Assembly: GCA_015485235.1 (NCBI GenBank)
Contig: WFTX01000046.1
Span: 1-5,413 of the forward strand
Length of the DNA: 5,413 nucleotides
Source of the DNA: Nitrospirota bacterium
GTDB lineage: Bacteria; Nitrospirota; Thermodesulfovibrionia; Thermodesulfovibrionales; JdFR-85
Direction: 5' to 3'
The notes under the pieces: generated by a model
Told to the model about the DNA's origin: nothing
The model's database searches: none
The model's input: only the letters and a program-made list of their open reading frames with translations
Shown here: piece by piece, positions 1 to 5,413 of the stretch
Position numbering within the stretch: the first letter of the stretch is position 1
How the letters are laid out: each line of letters opens with the position of its first letter
Made by a program: the position numbers and the translations under genes

Positions 1-18
1 TAATATAACTGATGAAAA

Positions 19-24
19 AAGGGG
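19..24 (+). promoter_or_regulatory. Ribosome binding site deciding the start of the PhnD-like gene
   Basis: The purine run AAGGGG ends five bases before ATG 30. It is the only Shine-Dalgarno-like sequence near either candidate start. It favours ATG 30 over ATG 12 and places the positively charged n-region (MKIPGR) directly before the hydrophobic core of the signal peptide. Confidence 0.5.
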
Positions 25-29
25 CCTCT

Positions 30-1730
30 ATGAAAATACCGGGCCGTATCATCGGATGTTTCCTGTTAGGAGTATTTCTCTTCCTTCCATTGTCCTCATA
101 TGCTCAGAGCGAAAAAAAGCCCGTCCGGATAGGTGTAGCCTCCATGATCACCCCTGTGGATGCTGTCAAGTATTATCAGGAGATCGTTGACTATATTTCT
201 GAAAAACTCGGCGAACCCGTCGAAATGGTCCTCAGACGGACCTATGATGAGATGGACAGGATGCTTGAAAAGGGCAAGGTGGATGCAGCCTTCATCTGTT
301 CAGCCCCCTATGTGAAGAACCGCAGGGAGTTCGGTGTGGAGCTCCTTGCTGCCCCACAGGTGAATGGAACCCCCTTTTACCACTCCTATATCATCGTCCA
401 CAAAGACAGCCCCTATCGTTCCATAAAAGACCTCCAGGGAAAGACCTTTGCGTTTACGGATCCCAAATCAAACTCCGGCAAGCTCTACCCCGAATACCTC
501 ATTGCAAAGATGGGGACTACACCAGACAACTTCTTCTCAAGGTACGTCTACAGTTACAGTCATAACAAGTCCGTAGAGATGGTGGCTAAGAAGGTGGTGG
601 ATGGTGCCGCAGTGGAGAGCCTTGTTTACCACTACATGGAGAAGAAGGGCTCCCCCTATGTCAAAGAGACGAGGATAATAGAACGGTCTCCCAGGTTTGG
701 CATCCCGCCCATAGTTGTATCCACAGCCACACCTTTTTTCCTCAAGGAAAAACTCAAGGAGATACTCCTTGGAATGCACAGGACACCAAAGGGGAGGGAA
801 ATCCTTGACGCAATGCTGATAGACCGTTTCGTAGATGTCCCCGACAGCAACTACGACTCCATCCGGGAGATGGAGGCCTTCCTTGAAAATCTGAAGTCAC
901 CTGAGAAACCTGAGGAGAAAAAGACGGGCACAATCCACTTTGCCGTTATCCCACGCGACAATCCTCGCATCGCTTATGAAAAATACCAGCCCCTTATAGA
1001 TTACCTCGTCGAGGATACGGGAATGAAGATAGAGCTCGTCCTGAAGAAAAGCTATGAAGACACTGTCACGGGACTTGTCAATGGTTCCATTGACATAGCA
1101 CTTCTGGGGCCCCTCACCTATCTCGAGGCAAGGATAAAGGCAGGGGCGGTCGCCATTCTAAGGAGCATCACCGAAAAAGATGAAAGCTTTTATCGGAGCG
1201 TTATTATTGCAAGAAAAGATTCCCCGGTGAACAAGCTCTCCGACATGAAGGGGCGGTCCTTTGCCTTTGCCTCGGTAAAATCCACATCGGGCAACCTGAT
1301 ACCCCGGTATCTCCTTGCCGAGGCAGGCATTCACCTCAGGGACCTCCTCAAATACAAGAACTTTGATTACCATGACTCTGTCGTAAAGTGGGTTTTAAAG
1401 GGAGAATACGATGCAGGGGCTGTCCGGGAGGCCGTTGCCGAGAAGTATCTTCCCCTGGGACTCAAGATAATAGAGAAATCAAAGGCCATACCAACAGGCC
1501 CTGTTGTAGTTGGACCCAGGACACCCTACCGGGTTGCAGAACGCATAAAAAACTCACTCCTAAAGATGGAGAGGGACCCCAGGGGACGGGAGACACTCAC
1601 CCGGACCGACCCCGAACTGAGAGGCGGCTTTATTGAGGCATCGGACAGCGACTACAGGGGGATCAGGAAGATGATAAACGATGTTCCCACTACCTGCGGG
1701 ACCGGCTGTCATCCAAAGATCAAACTATGA
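30..1730 (+). CDS. Tandem-domain PhnD-like periplasmic solute-binding protein, probable sensory ligand-binding partner of the adjacent kinase
   Basis: The product is 566 aa from ATG 30. Residues 1-25 form a signal peptide with a long hydrophobic core ending in SSYA, a plausible signal peptidase I site. Two copies of a PhnD/phosphonate-type binding domain follow (about 30-290 and 300-552), joined by a Pro/Glu/Lys-rich linker. The copies align: FAFTDPKSNSG (140-150) matches FAFASVKSTSG (411-421), and DSNYDSIREM (272-281) matches DSDYRGIRKM (539-548). The family normally has one domain of about 300 aa and binds phosphonate, phosphite or related oxyanions for ABC uptake. Here no permease or ATPase is nearby and the gene overlaps a histidine kinase gene by ATGA, so I infer a sensory role. 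The C-terminus carries CGTGCH (556-561), a non-canonical CX3CH motif. Start choice: ATG 30 has AAGGGG five bases upstream, whereas in-frame ATG 12 shows no ribosome site in the 11 visible bases and would add six residues. The ligand is unknown. Confidence 0.9.
   Translation: MKIPGRIIGCFLLGVFLFLPLSSYAQSEKKPVRIGVASMITPVDAVKYYQEIVDYISEKLGEPVEMVLRRTYDEMDRMLEKGKVDAAFICSAPYVKNRREFGVELLAAPQVNGTPFYHSYIIVHKDSPYRSIKDLQGKTFAFTDPKSNSGKLYPEYLIAKMGTTPDNFFSRYVYSYSHNKSVEMVAKKVVDGAAVESLVYHYMEKKGSPYVKETRIIERSPRFGIPPIVVSTATPFFLKEKLKEILLGMHRTPKGREILDAMLIDRFVDVPDSNYDSIREMEAFLENLKSPEKPEEKKTGTIHFAVIPRDNPRIAYEKYQPLIDYLVEDTGMKIELVLKKSYEDTVTGLVNGSIDIALLGPLTYLEARIKAGAVAILRSITEKDESFYRSVIIARKDSPVNKLSDMKGRSFAFASVKSTSGNLIPRYLLAEAGIHLRDLLKYKNFDYHDSVVKWVLKGEYDAGAVREAVAEKYLPLGLKIIEKSKAIPTGPVVVGPRTPYRVAERIKNSLLKMERDPRGRETLTRTDPELRGGFIEASDSDYRGIRKMINDVPTTCGTGCHPKIKL
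1727..1730 (+). promoter_or_regulatory. ATGA start/stop overlap (translational coupling)
   Basis: The TGA stop of the PhnD-like gene (1728-1730) and the ATG of the kinase gene (1727-1729) share bases. The preceding sequence has only a weak AAAGAT, so kinase translation probably depends on ribosomes finishing the upstream gene. This would keep binding protein and kinase in a fixed ratio. Confidence 0.7.
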
Positions 1731-3196
1731 ACCTGGGCAGCATAATAAACAGACTCTCACTCCAGCAGAAGTTCATAATTCTCACATCAGTCTCGATACT
1801 CATACTGATGTCCTTCATCGGCTTTATCGTAATACGTCGTGAAAGCAGTATACTCTATAATGAAGTCGAGAGGCAGGGAAGGCTCCTTGTTGAGACACTT
1901 GCCATCCCTGTAATCAATGACCTTATCTATGAAAGGCTGGGGCTCGTTGAAGAGGGAGGCCTGATTGACAACTACATCACCGAGATATTCAATAGAAAGG
2001 ACATTGATCTCATTTATATCGCTGTGCTTGATGAGAGGGGGAAGGTCATATCCCACAACAACTTCAAGGAGTATGGCAAGGTCTATAAAGATCCGATGAC
2101 TCTGAAGGCCCTTGATGCCGGGTCCACACTCATCCAGCGTTTCAGGTTTCCCGATACCGGCCATGGCGCCCTCGATATCACCACCCCTCTCTCAATAGGC
2201 AAGAAACGCTGGGGAACCCTGAAGATAGGCGTCTCCCTTGAGAAGGTCGAACATGAAACAGAAAGCATGATAAAGAGGATCATAGTACTTACCCTTCTTA
2301 TCCTCCTTGGCGGATTCATAATAATCATAACCCTTAGCCGCAGGTTTATAGGTCCTATTACTTACCTGGCACGAACAATGGAGAAGGCAGGAGGCGACAG
2401 GCTTGATGTAAAGGTGGATATAAAGGGTCATGACGAGCTTGCACTCCTTGGAGAGAGTTTCAACAGGATGATAGACAGGATCAAGGAGGCAAACATTGAA
2501 CTCAAGCGGACTCACGAAAAGCTCCTACAGTCCGAGAAACTGGCCTCCATAGGAATCCTTGCCTCCGGCGTGGCCCATGAGATAAACAACCCCCTTGGCG
2601 GGCTCTTCAACTGTGTCCAGATGCTTGAAGAGATGGGCGAAAACCAAGAATTCCGTGAGCGTTATCTTGCGTTGCTCAAAGACGGACTGAACAGGATCGA
2701 GACCACTGTGGGGAAACTCCTCTGGATGGCACGTAGCGGGAAAAGGGAACCTAAGATTGTGGATGTTAAAGAAGCAATAAGGGACCTCTACGGTTTTGTC
2801 GAGTATCGTCTGAAACAGAACAGGATTGAGTACAGGGAGAAAATAGAAAATGACCTTACTCTCATAATAGATCCCCATGACTTCCAGCAGGTGCTCATAA
2901 ACCTGATCCTCAACGCAATATATGCAATGAAAGGGGGTGGAACCCTGGGAATCTCTGGCTACAGAAGGAAAGGTGAAATATACCTCGAGGTCTCTGATAC
3001 CGGCGAGGGGATTGAGAAGGAGAACCTTGGCAGGATTTTTGATCCCTTCTTTACTACAAAACAGACAGGAGAGGGAACAGGGCTTGGACTCTGGTTGACC
3101 TATGAGATAGTAAAAAATTATAATGGCGAAATTTTCGTCAGTAGCGAAAAAGGCCTGGGAACCACATTTACGATAATCTTCAGTCACCGGGGCTGA
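1727..3196 (+). CDS. Membrane sensor histidine kinase (Cache-like sensor, HAMP, HisKA, HATPase_c)
   Basis: This 489-aa inner-membrane kinase should autophosphorylate and pass phosphate to the response regulator encoded 3 bases downstream. Transmembrane segments lie at about 16-36 and 184-204. The roughly 147-residue periplasmic part between them includes IYIAVLDERGKVISHNN (96-112), typical of a single Cache fold. HAMP covers about 205-257. The H-box has HEINNPL with the phospho-acceptor at His284, as in NtrB/ZraS-type kinases. The ATPase shows N-box Asn392/Asn396, G1 DTGEGI (424-429), F-box FDPFFTTK (438-445) and G2 GTGLGL (450-455), so all catalytic motifs are intact. Its ATG overlaps the stop of the upstream gene (ATGA) and no strong ribosome site precedes it, which points to translational coupling. 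The signal is probably the upstream binding protein, a Cache ligand, or both; this is inferred from gene order. Confidence 0.95.
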   Translation: MNLGSIINRLSLQQKFIILTSVSILILMSFIGFIVIRRESSILYNEVERQGRLLVETLAIPVINDLIYERLGLVEEGGLIDNYITEIFNRKDIDLIYIAVLDERGKVISHNNFKEYGKVYKDPMTLKALDAGSTLIQRFRFPDTGHGALDITTPLSIGKKRWGTLKIGVSLEKVEHETESMIKRIIVLTLLILLGGFIIIITLSRRFIGPITYLARTMEKAGGDRLDVKVDIKGHDELALLGESFNRMIDRIKEANIELKRTHEKLLQSEKLASIGILASGVAHEINNPLGGLFNCVQMLEEMGENQEFRERYLALLKDGLNRIETTVGKLLWMARSGKREPKIVDVKEAIRDLYGFVEYRLKQNRIEYREKIENDLTLIIDPHDFQQVLINLILNAIYAMKGGGTLGISGYRRKGEIYLEVSDTGEGIEKENLGRIFDPFFTTKQTGEGTGLGLWLTYEIVKNYNGEIFVSSEKGLGTTFTIIFSHRG

Positions 3197-3199
3197 AAG

Positions 3200-4552
3200 A
3201 TGAAAAAAAGAAGAATCCTTGTTATAGAAGATGAGATGATCATGCGGGTCACTCTCGAGGATGCCCTGAAGGCACAGAACTATGAAGTTGAGGCATTTGA
3301 AACCGGGACGGCCGGTGTCCAGGCGTATAAGGAGAACACCTATGATCTCGTACTCACCGATGTAAGGCTCCCTGATATAAACGGCCTTGATGTCCTTCGC
3401 CGGATAAAGGAGCACGATGCCACCGCCCAGGTTATACTGATGACTGCCTTCGGTACTATCAAGGATGCCGTTGAGGCGATGAAGATGGGGGCCTTTGACT
3501 ACATAACAAAGCCCTTCTCCCTGGAGGAATTAGCCCTTATCGTGAAGCGTGCGATAGATGTCAAGGATATGCAGGATGAAAACATAAGGCTCAGAAAGGA
3601 CCTCTCGGCCTGCTACTGCTACCCCAACATAATAGGTGAGAGTGAGGCCATGAGAGGTGTCTTTGAGATGATAGGAAGGATCTCCCAGACAGACTCTACA
3701 GTTCTTATACTCGGCGAAAGTGGAACAGGCAAGGAACTTGTCGCCTCAACCATACACTTCCAGGGCCCGCGGAAGGATCGTCCCCTTGTGAAGGTGAACT
3801 GCGGGGCCCTCCCGGAAAACCTGATAGAGAGTGAACTCTTCGGGTACGAAAGGGGGGCCTTTACAGGCGCAACAAAGCAGAAACCCGGGAGGTTCGAGCT
3901 GGCCGACGGAGGAAGCATATTTCTTGACGAGATCGGGGAGCTACCGCTCCAGACACAGGTAAAACTACTCCGGGTACTGCAGGACGGCACATTCGAGAGG
4001 CTCGGGGGTACGGAAACAGTCAGAGTGGATGTCAGAGTCATGGCGGCCACAAACAGGGATCTTGAAAAAGAGGTAAAGAAGGGCTCCTTCAGGGAGGACC
4101 TGTATTACAGGCTGAATGTCATACCCCTGACCATCCCTCCCCTTAGACAGAGACGGGAAGACATACCACTGCTTGTGGAACATTTCCTTAAGAGATACAA
4201 TGGACGGTATGGCAAGGATATTCGTTTCTCAGGGGAGGCCCTCAATGTCCTGATGAACTATGACTTTCCGGGTAATGTAAGAGAGCTTGAAAACATCGTT
4301 GAAAGGTGCGTTACGCTCTCAGAGGGTGATATAGTAAGAAAGAATGACCTGCCTGATCACCTGTCTTCAGATCGTTCTTCCACGGGAAGCGATGTGCCCT
4401 CTTTGAACGAGATCGCCTCGGAGGCGGAGAAGGAATACATAAGCAGGATACTCCGAACCACAGGCGGCAACAAAACAAAGGCCGCTGAACTCCTCGGTAT
4501 CAGCCGGAAGACCCTCTGGGAGAAGATGCGCACCTACGGGTTGAACCACTGA
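3200..4552 (+). CDS. NtrC-family sigma-54-dependent response regulator (REC, AAA+, Fis-type HTH)
   Basis: This 450-aa cytoplasmic activator has the full NtrC/ZraR layout. The receiver domain (about 1-120) has acidic residues Asp11 and Glu12, phospho-acceptor Asp54, Thr82 and Lys104. The AAA+ domain (about 142-375) has Walker A GESGTGKE (172-179), the sigma-54-contacting loop GAFTGA (219-224), Walker B FLDE (241-244), the arginine-finger region REDLYYRL (298-305) and sensor II FPGNVREL (357-364). The C-terminal Fis-type helix-turn-helix spans about 421-448 (KTKAAELLGISRKTLWEKM). Every motif needed for ATP-driven open-complex formation with sigma-54 RNA polymerase is present. The gene starts 3 bases after the kinase stop with only a weak GGGG (3189-3192) upstream, so it is likely coupled. 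The kinase encoded upstream is the expected phosphodonor. A matching -24/-12 promoter lies at 5335-5351 on the minus strand, making that gene a candidate target. The linker before the AAA+ domain carries an unusual Cys138-Tyr-Cys140. Confidence 0.96.
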   Translation: MKKRRILVIEDEMIMRVTLEDALKAQNYEVEAFETGTAGVQAYKENTYDLVLTDVRLPDINGLDVLRRIKEHDATAQVILMTAFGTIKDAVEAMKMGAFDYITKPFSLEELALIVKRAIDVKDMQDENIRLRKDLSACYCYPNIIGESEAMRGVFEMIGRISQTDSTVLILGESGTGKELVASTIHFQGPRKDRPLVKVNCGALPENLIESELFGYERGAFTGATKQKPGRFELADGGSIFLDEIGELPLQTQVKLLRVLQDGTFERLGGTETVRVDVRVMAATNRDLEKEVKKGSFREDLYYRLNVIPLTIPPLRQRREDIPLLVEHFLKRYNGRYGKDIRFSGEALNVLMNYDFPGNVRELENIVERCVTLSEGDIVRKNDLPDHLSSDRSSTGSDVPSLNEIASEAEKEYISRILRTTGGNKTKAAELLGISRKTLWEKMRTYGLNH

Positions 4553-4640
4553 GTGCCGACATGACTGCAAACCTTGCGAGACTTTCTTAATTTTATTTTA
4601 TAATCAAAATATTACCTCACATTGTAAGCCTGATTTCAAG
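4553..4640 (+). other. AT-rich intergenic stretch after the sensor-kinase-regulator cluster
   Basis: No convincing terminator follows the response regulator stop. The best candidate is a 4-bp stem, GCAA/TTGC (4567-4577), followed by a broken T-rich run (4583-4601). It is too short to rely on, so read-through into the next gene is possible. Confidence 0.4.
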
Positions 4641-4669
4641 TTGACAATCCCTCCAATACCTTGTATACT
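4641..4669 (+). promoter_or_regulatory. Sigma-70-type promoter for the small exported protein gene
   Basis: The -35 box TTGACA (4641-4646) is a perfect consensus. A 17-base spacer separates it from the -10 box TATACT (4664-4669), which matches five of six positions. Transcription should start near 4676-4678, giving a leader of about 42 bases before ATG 4720. This promoter makes the small gene independent of the upstream three-gene cluster and of sigma-54. Confidence 0.8.
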
Positions 4670-4670
4670 T

Positions 4671-4682
4671 TGCCTATAGGCA
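4671..4682. promoter_or_regulatory. Perfect 12-bp palindrome at the predicted transcription start, candidate operator
   Basis: TGCCTATAGGCA is identical to its own reverse complement. It begins one base after the -10 box and straddles the predicted +1. A dimeric repressor bound here would block transcription. The flanks do not extend the symmetry, and no second copy was noticed in the window. The regulator is unknown. Confidence 0.4.
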
Positions 4683-4703
4683 GCTCTTACAGTATCTCAC
4701 AGA

Positions 4704-4712
4704 AAGGAGGTG
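4704..4712 (+). promoter_or_regulatory. Consensus Shine-Dalgarno sequence
   Basis: AAGGAGGTG lies seven bases before ATG 4720 and matches the anti-Shine-Dalgarno of 16S rRNA almost completely. With the near-consensus promoter, it predicts strong expression of this short gene and fixes its start. Confidence 0.85.
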
Positions 4713-4719
4713 AAAGGAT

Positions 4720-4959
4720 ATGAGGAAAATAATTCTTATGGTACTCTGCCTCCTCATCACCGGGATGCTCTCGCTGTCATTTGCTGATGACCAGACGACC
4801 AATCAGGACATGCAAAAGACAGAGACAGAGCAGGGCCAGGTGATGAAAGAGGCAAAGAGTCTGCCCAGCACTCTTCTGACGGACAGAACAGTCAGTATAG
4901 ACGAAGATGAAAACCCCTGGGAGACCCAGTACAGCTCTATTCCCAGCGATATCGACTAA
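4720..4959 (+). CDS. Small acidic exported protein of unknown function
   Basis: The product is 79 aa. Residues 1-22 form a signal peptide: a basic start (MRK), a hydrophobic core, then SFA before DDQ as a likely signal peptidase I site. The mature part of about 57 residues is hydrophilic and acidic, rich in Asp, Glu, Gln, Thr and Ser. It has no cysteine and no obvious fold, and ends with the segment DEDENPWETQ (61-70) and a Ser/Pro/Asp-rich tail. It looks largely disordered. I do not recognise the family. That the gene is real is supported by a consensus ribosome site, a near-consensus promoter, a strong terminator 26 bases after the stop and the coherent signal peptide. A periplasmic location is inferred. 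It could be an envelope stress or metal-interacting peptide, but nothing in the sequence demonstrates this. Confidence 0.8.
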   Translation: MRKIILMVLCLLITGMLSLSFADDQTTNQDMQKTETEQGQVMKEAKSLPSTLLTDRTVSIDEDENPWETQYSSIPSDID

Positions 4960-4984
4960 ATAAAGGCAAAAGGCATATCATCTC

Positions 4985-5013
4985 AAAGGATGACTGTACT
5001 GTCATCCTTTTTT
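4985..5013. terminator. Strong intrinsic terminator between convergent genes, possibly bidirectional
   Basis: A perfect 10-bp stem (AAAGGATGAC 4985-4994 with GTCATCCTTT 5001-5010) encloses a 6-base loop. On the plus strand it is followed by six T residues (5008-5013). It ends transcription of the 4720-4959 gene. On the minus strand the same hairpin follows the TAA stop (5014-5012) of the opposing gene directly, but the trailing T run there is only three bases, so termination in that direction is probably weaker. Confidence 0.9.
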
Positions 5014-5323
5014 ATACGATTGCGTCTATGAGGATAGCACCCTTGAAGTCTATCTCTCCCGGTTTCCCTCTCCCATGATCGACAATCTCCGGGCCGAAGA
5101 GCCGCAAGTGCCTCCCTTCAAACTGGACATAGGCAGAGTTTTCACGCTTGATCTCATAGAGCTTTCCACCTACCTCCACCATCGCCCTTCCGCCATAAAC
5201 CACCACCCTTGTATCCAGGGAGGGAAGGCCCGTTATGTCCTGTCCACAAGCCAGGGTATAAACTGATGTGACCATAACGGAAAGAACCAGAAGGACAACT
5301 ACTTTTTTAAGGATTGTCTTCAT
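5012..5323 (-). CDS. Small exported protein of unknown family, candidate target of the sigma-54 regulator
   Basis: The product is 103 aa. Residues 1-25 are a signal peptide with basic residues (MKTILKK), a Val/Leu core, then TLA before Cys26. Cleavage could be by signal peptidase I; the lipobox TLAC is imperfect, so a lipoprotein is possible but not favoured. The mature part (about 78 aa) alternates short hydrophobic strands and glycine turns (VVVYGG, VEVGGKLYEI, AYVQFEGRHLRLFGPEI, FKGAILIDAIV), suggesting a compact beta domain. I do not recognise the family. An in-frame TGA four codons upstream of the ATG rules out a longer form. GAGG (5334-5331) sits seven bases before the start, but a -24/-12 sigma-54 element overlaps this area and predicts a start of transcription downstream of that GAGG. 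The gene is convergent with the 4720-4959 gene and shares its terminator. Confidence 0.8.
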   Translation of the reverse strand: MKTILKKVVVLLVLSVMVTSVYTLACGQDITGLPSLDTRVVVYGGRAMVEVGGKLYEIKRENSAYVQFEGRHLRLFGPEIVDHGRGKPGEIDFKGAILIDAIV

Positions 5324-5334
5324 ATAATAGCCTC

Positions 5335-5351
5335 AAGCAAGTCTCATGCCA
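5335..5351 (-). promoter_or_regulatory. Sigma-54 (-24/-12) promoter
   Basis: Read on the minus strand, TGGCATGAGACTTGCTT matches the sigma-54 consensus TGGCACG-N4-TTGCW at all but one position (T for C in TGGCAC). The essential GG (5350-5349) and GC (5338-5337) are separated by exactly 10 bases. Transcription would start about 12 bases further on, near 5325, two bases before the ATG of the minus-strand gene. A gene for a sigma-54 activator with an intact GAFTGA loop lies in the same window. No sigma-70 promoter is evident for this gene. Confidence 0.75.
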
Positions 5352-5413
5352 TCTCAAAAACCCCTTCTTTTAAGAGATCTTTAAGTTGTAAAAACAAATG
5401 GTTAGTGTATTAA
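5352..5413. other. AT-rich region upstream of the sigma-54 promoter, possible enhancer region
   Basis: No gene is seen here. Two copies of TTTAAG (5369-5374 and 5380-5385) lie 11 bases apart, about one helical turn. A short inverted repeat, TTGT-AAAA-ACAA, spans 5386-5397. NtrC-class activators usually bind dyads roughly 80-150 bases upstream of the start, so the true sites may lie partly beyond the window edge. Confidence 0.25.

Noticed and set aside
12..29. Earlier in-frame ATG at 12 for the PhnD-like gene
   Set aside because: No ribosome site is visible upstream, and ATG 30 has AAGGGG at a usable distance and gives a more typical signal peptide. Only 11 upstream bases are available, so this is not excluded.
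1787..2164. 125-codon open frame on the minus strand inside the kinase gene
   Set aside because: It is a shadow of the transmembrane and Cache-coding sequence and has no protein-like features of its own.
2367..2382. TGGCACG inside the kinase gene as a sigma-54 promoter (a second copy begins at 2727)
   Set aside because: Both copies lack TTGC at the required 10-base spacing from GG, and both lie inside a coding sequence with no gene start nearby.
2525..3415. 296-codon open frame on the minus strand opposite the kinase and regulator genes
   Set aside because: It lies antisense to well-conserved HisKA, HATPase_c and receiver coding sequence. Its translation has no recognisable domain and many cysteines and aromatics typical of shadow frames, and no ribosome site was noted.
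3619..4050. 143-codon open frame on the minus strand inside the regulator gene
   Set aside because: It is Ser/Pro-rich translation opposite the AAA+ motifs, as expected from the complementary frame of a conserved gene.
4567..4601. Intrinsic terminator after the response regulator gene
   Set aside because: The stem is only 4 bp and the T-rich run is interrupted and displaced, so it does not meet a reasonable standard.
4574..4604. TATAAT (4599-4604) with TTGCGA (4574-4579) as an extra promoter for the 79-aa gene
   Set aside because: The 19-base spacer and weak -35 make it much poorer than the TTGACA-N17-TATACT promoter downstream.
5075..5266. 63-codon plus-strand frame opposite the small minus-strand gene
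   Set aside because: It has no signal peptide, ribosome site or domain. The minus-strand frame has a signal peptide, a promoter and a terminator.

Overview
The window reads as a signal-transduction locus from a Gram-negative-type bacterium. Base composition is roughly half GC, and Arg AGG and Ile ATA codons are used heavily. That style, a sigma-54 enhancer-binding protein and a stand-alone solute-binding sensor fit Nitrospirota (Thermodesulfovibrio-like) or a deltaproteobacterial-type anaerobe. This assignment is an inference with low to moderate confidence, because the sequence holds no taxonomic marker.

Positions 30-4552 (+) form a tight three-gene cluster. It encodes (1) a secreted protein made of two tandem PhnD-type periplasmic binding domains, ending in a Cys-X3-Cys-His motif; (2) a membrane histidine kinase with a small Cache-like periplasmic domain, HAMP, HisKA and HATPase_c; and (3) an NtrC-class sigma-54-dependent response regulator. 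Genes 1 and 2 overlap by ATGA and genes 2 and 3 are 3 bases apart, so the three are almost certainly co-transcribed and translationally coupled. No ABC permease or ATPase is visible, so the binding protein more likely presents a ligand to the kinase than feeds a transporter.

Positions 4553-4719 are intergenic and carry a near-consensus sigma-70 promoter with a perfect 12-bp palindrome at the predicted start of transcription. It drives a 79-codon gene (4720-4959, +) for a small acidic exported protein of unknown function. A strong intrinsic terminator (4985-5013) separates this gene from a convergent one.

Positions 5012-5323 (-) encode a second small exported protein of unknown family. Just upstream of it, at 5335-5351 on the minus strand, is an excellent -24/-12 sigma-54 promoter element (GG-N10-GC). 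It is the only convincing sigma-54 site I found by eye in the window, and it lies next to a sigma-54 activator gene. The simplest working model is: ligand to tandem PhnD protein to kinase to response regulator to sigma-54 transcription of the small exported protein, an arrangement reminiscent of ZraSR/ZraP. The ligand and the functions of both small proteins cannot be read from the sequence. The sigma-54 start site would leave almost no 5' leader, which is an unresolved oddity.
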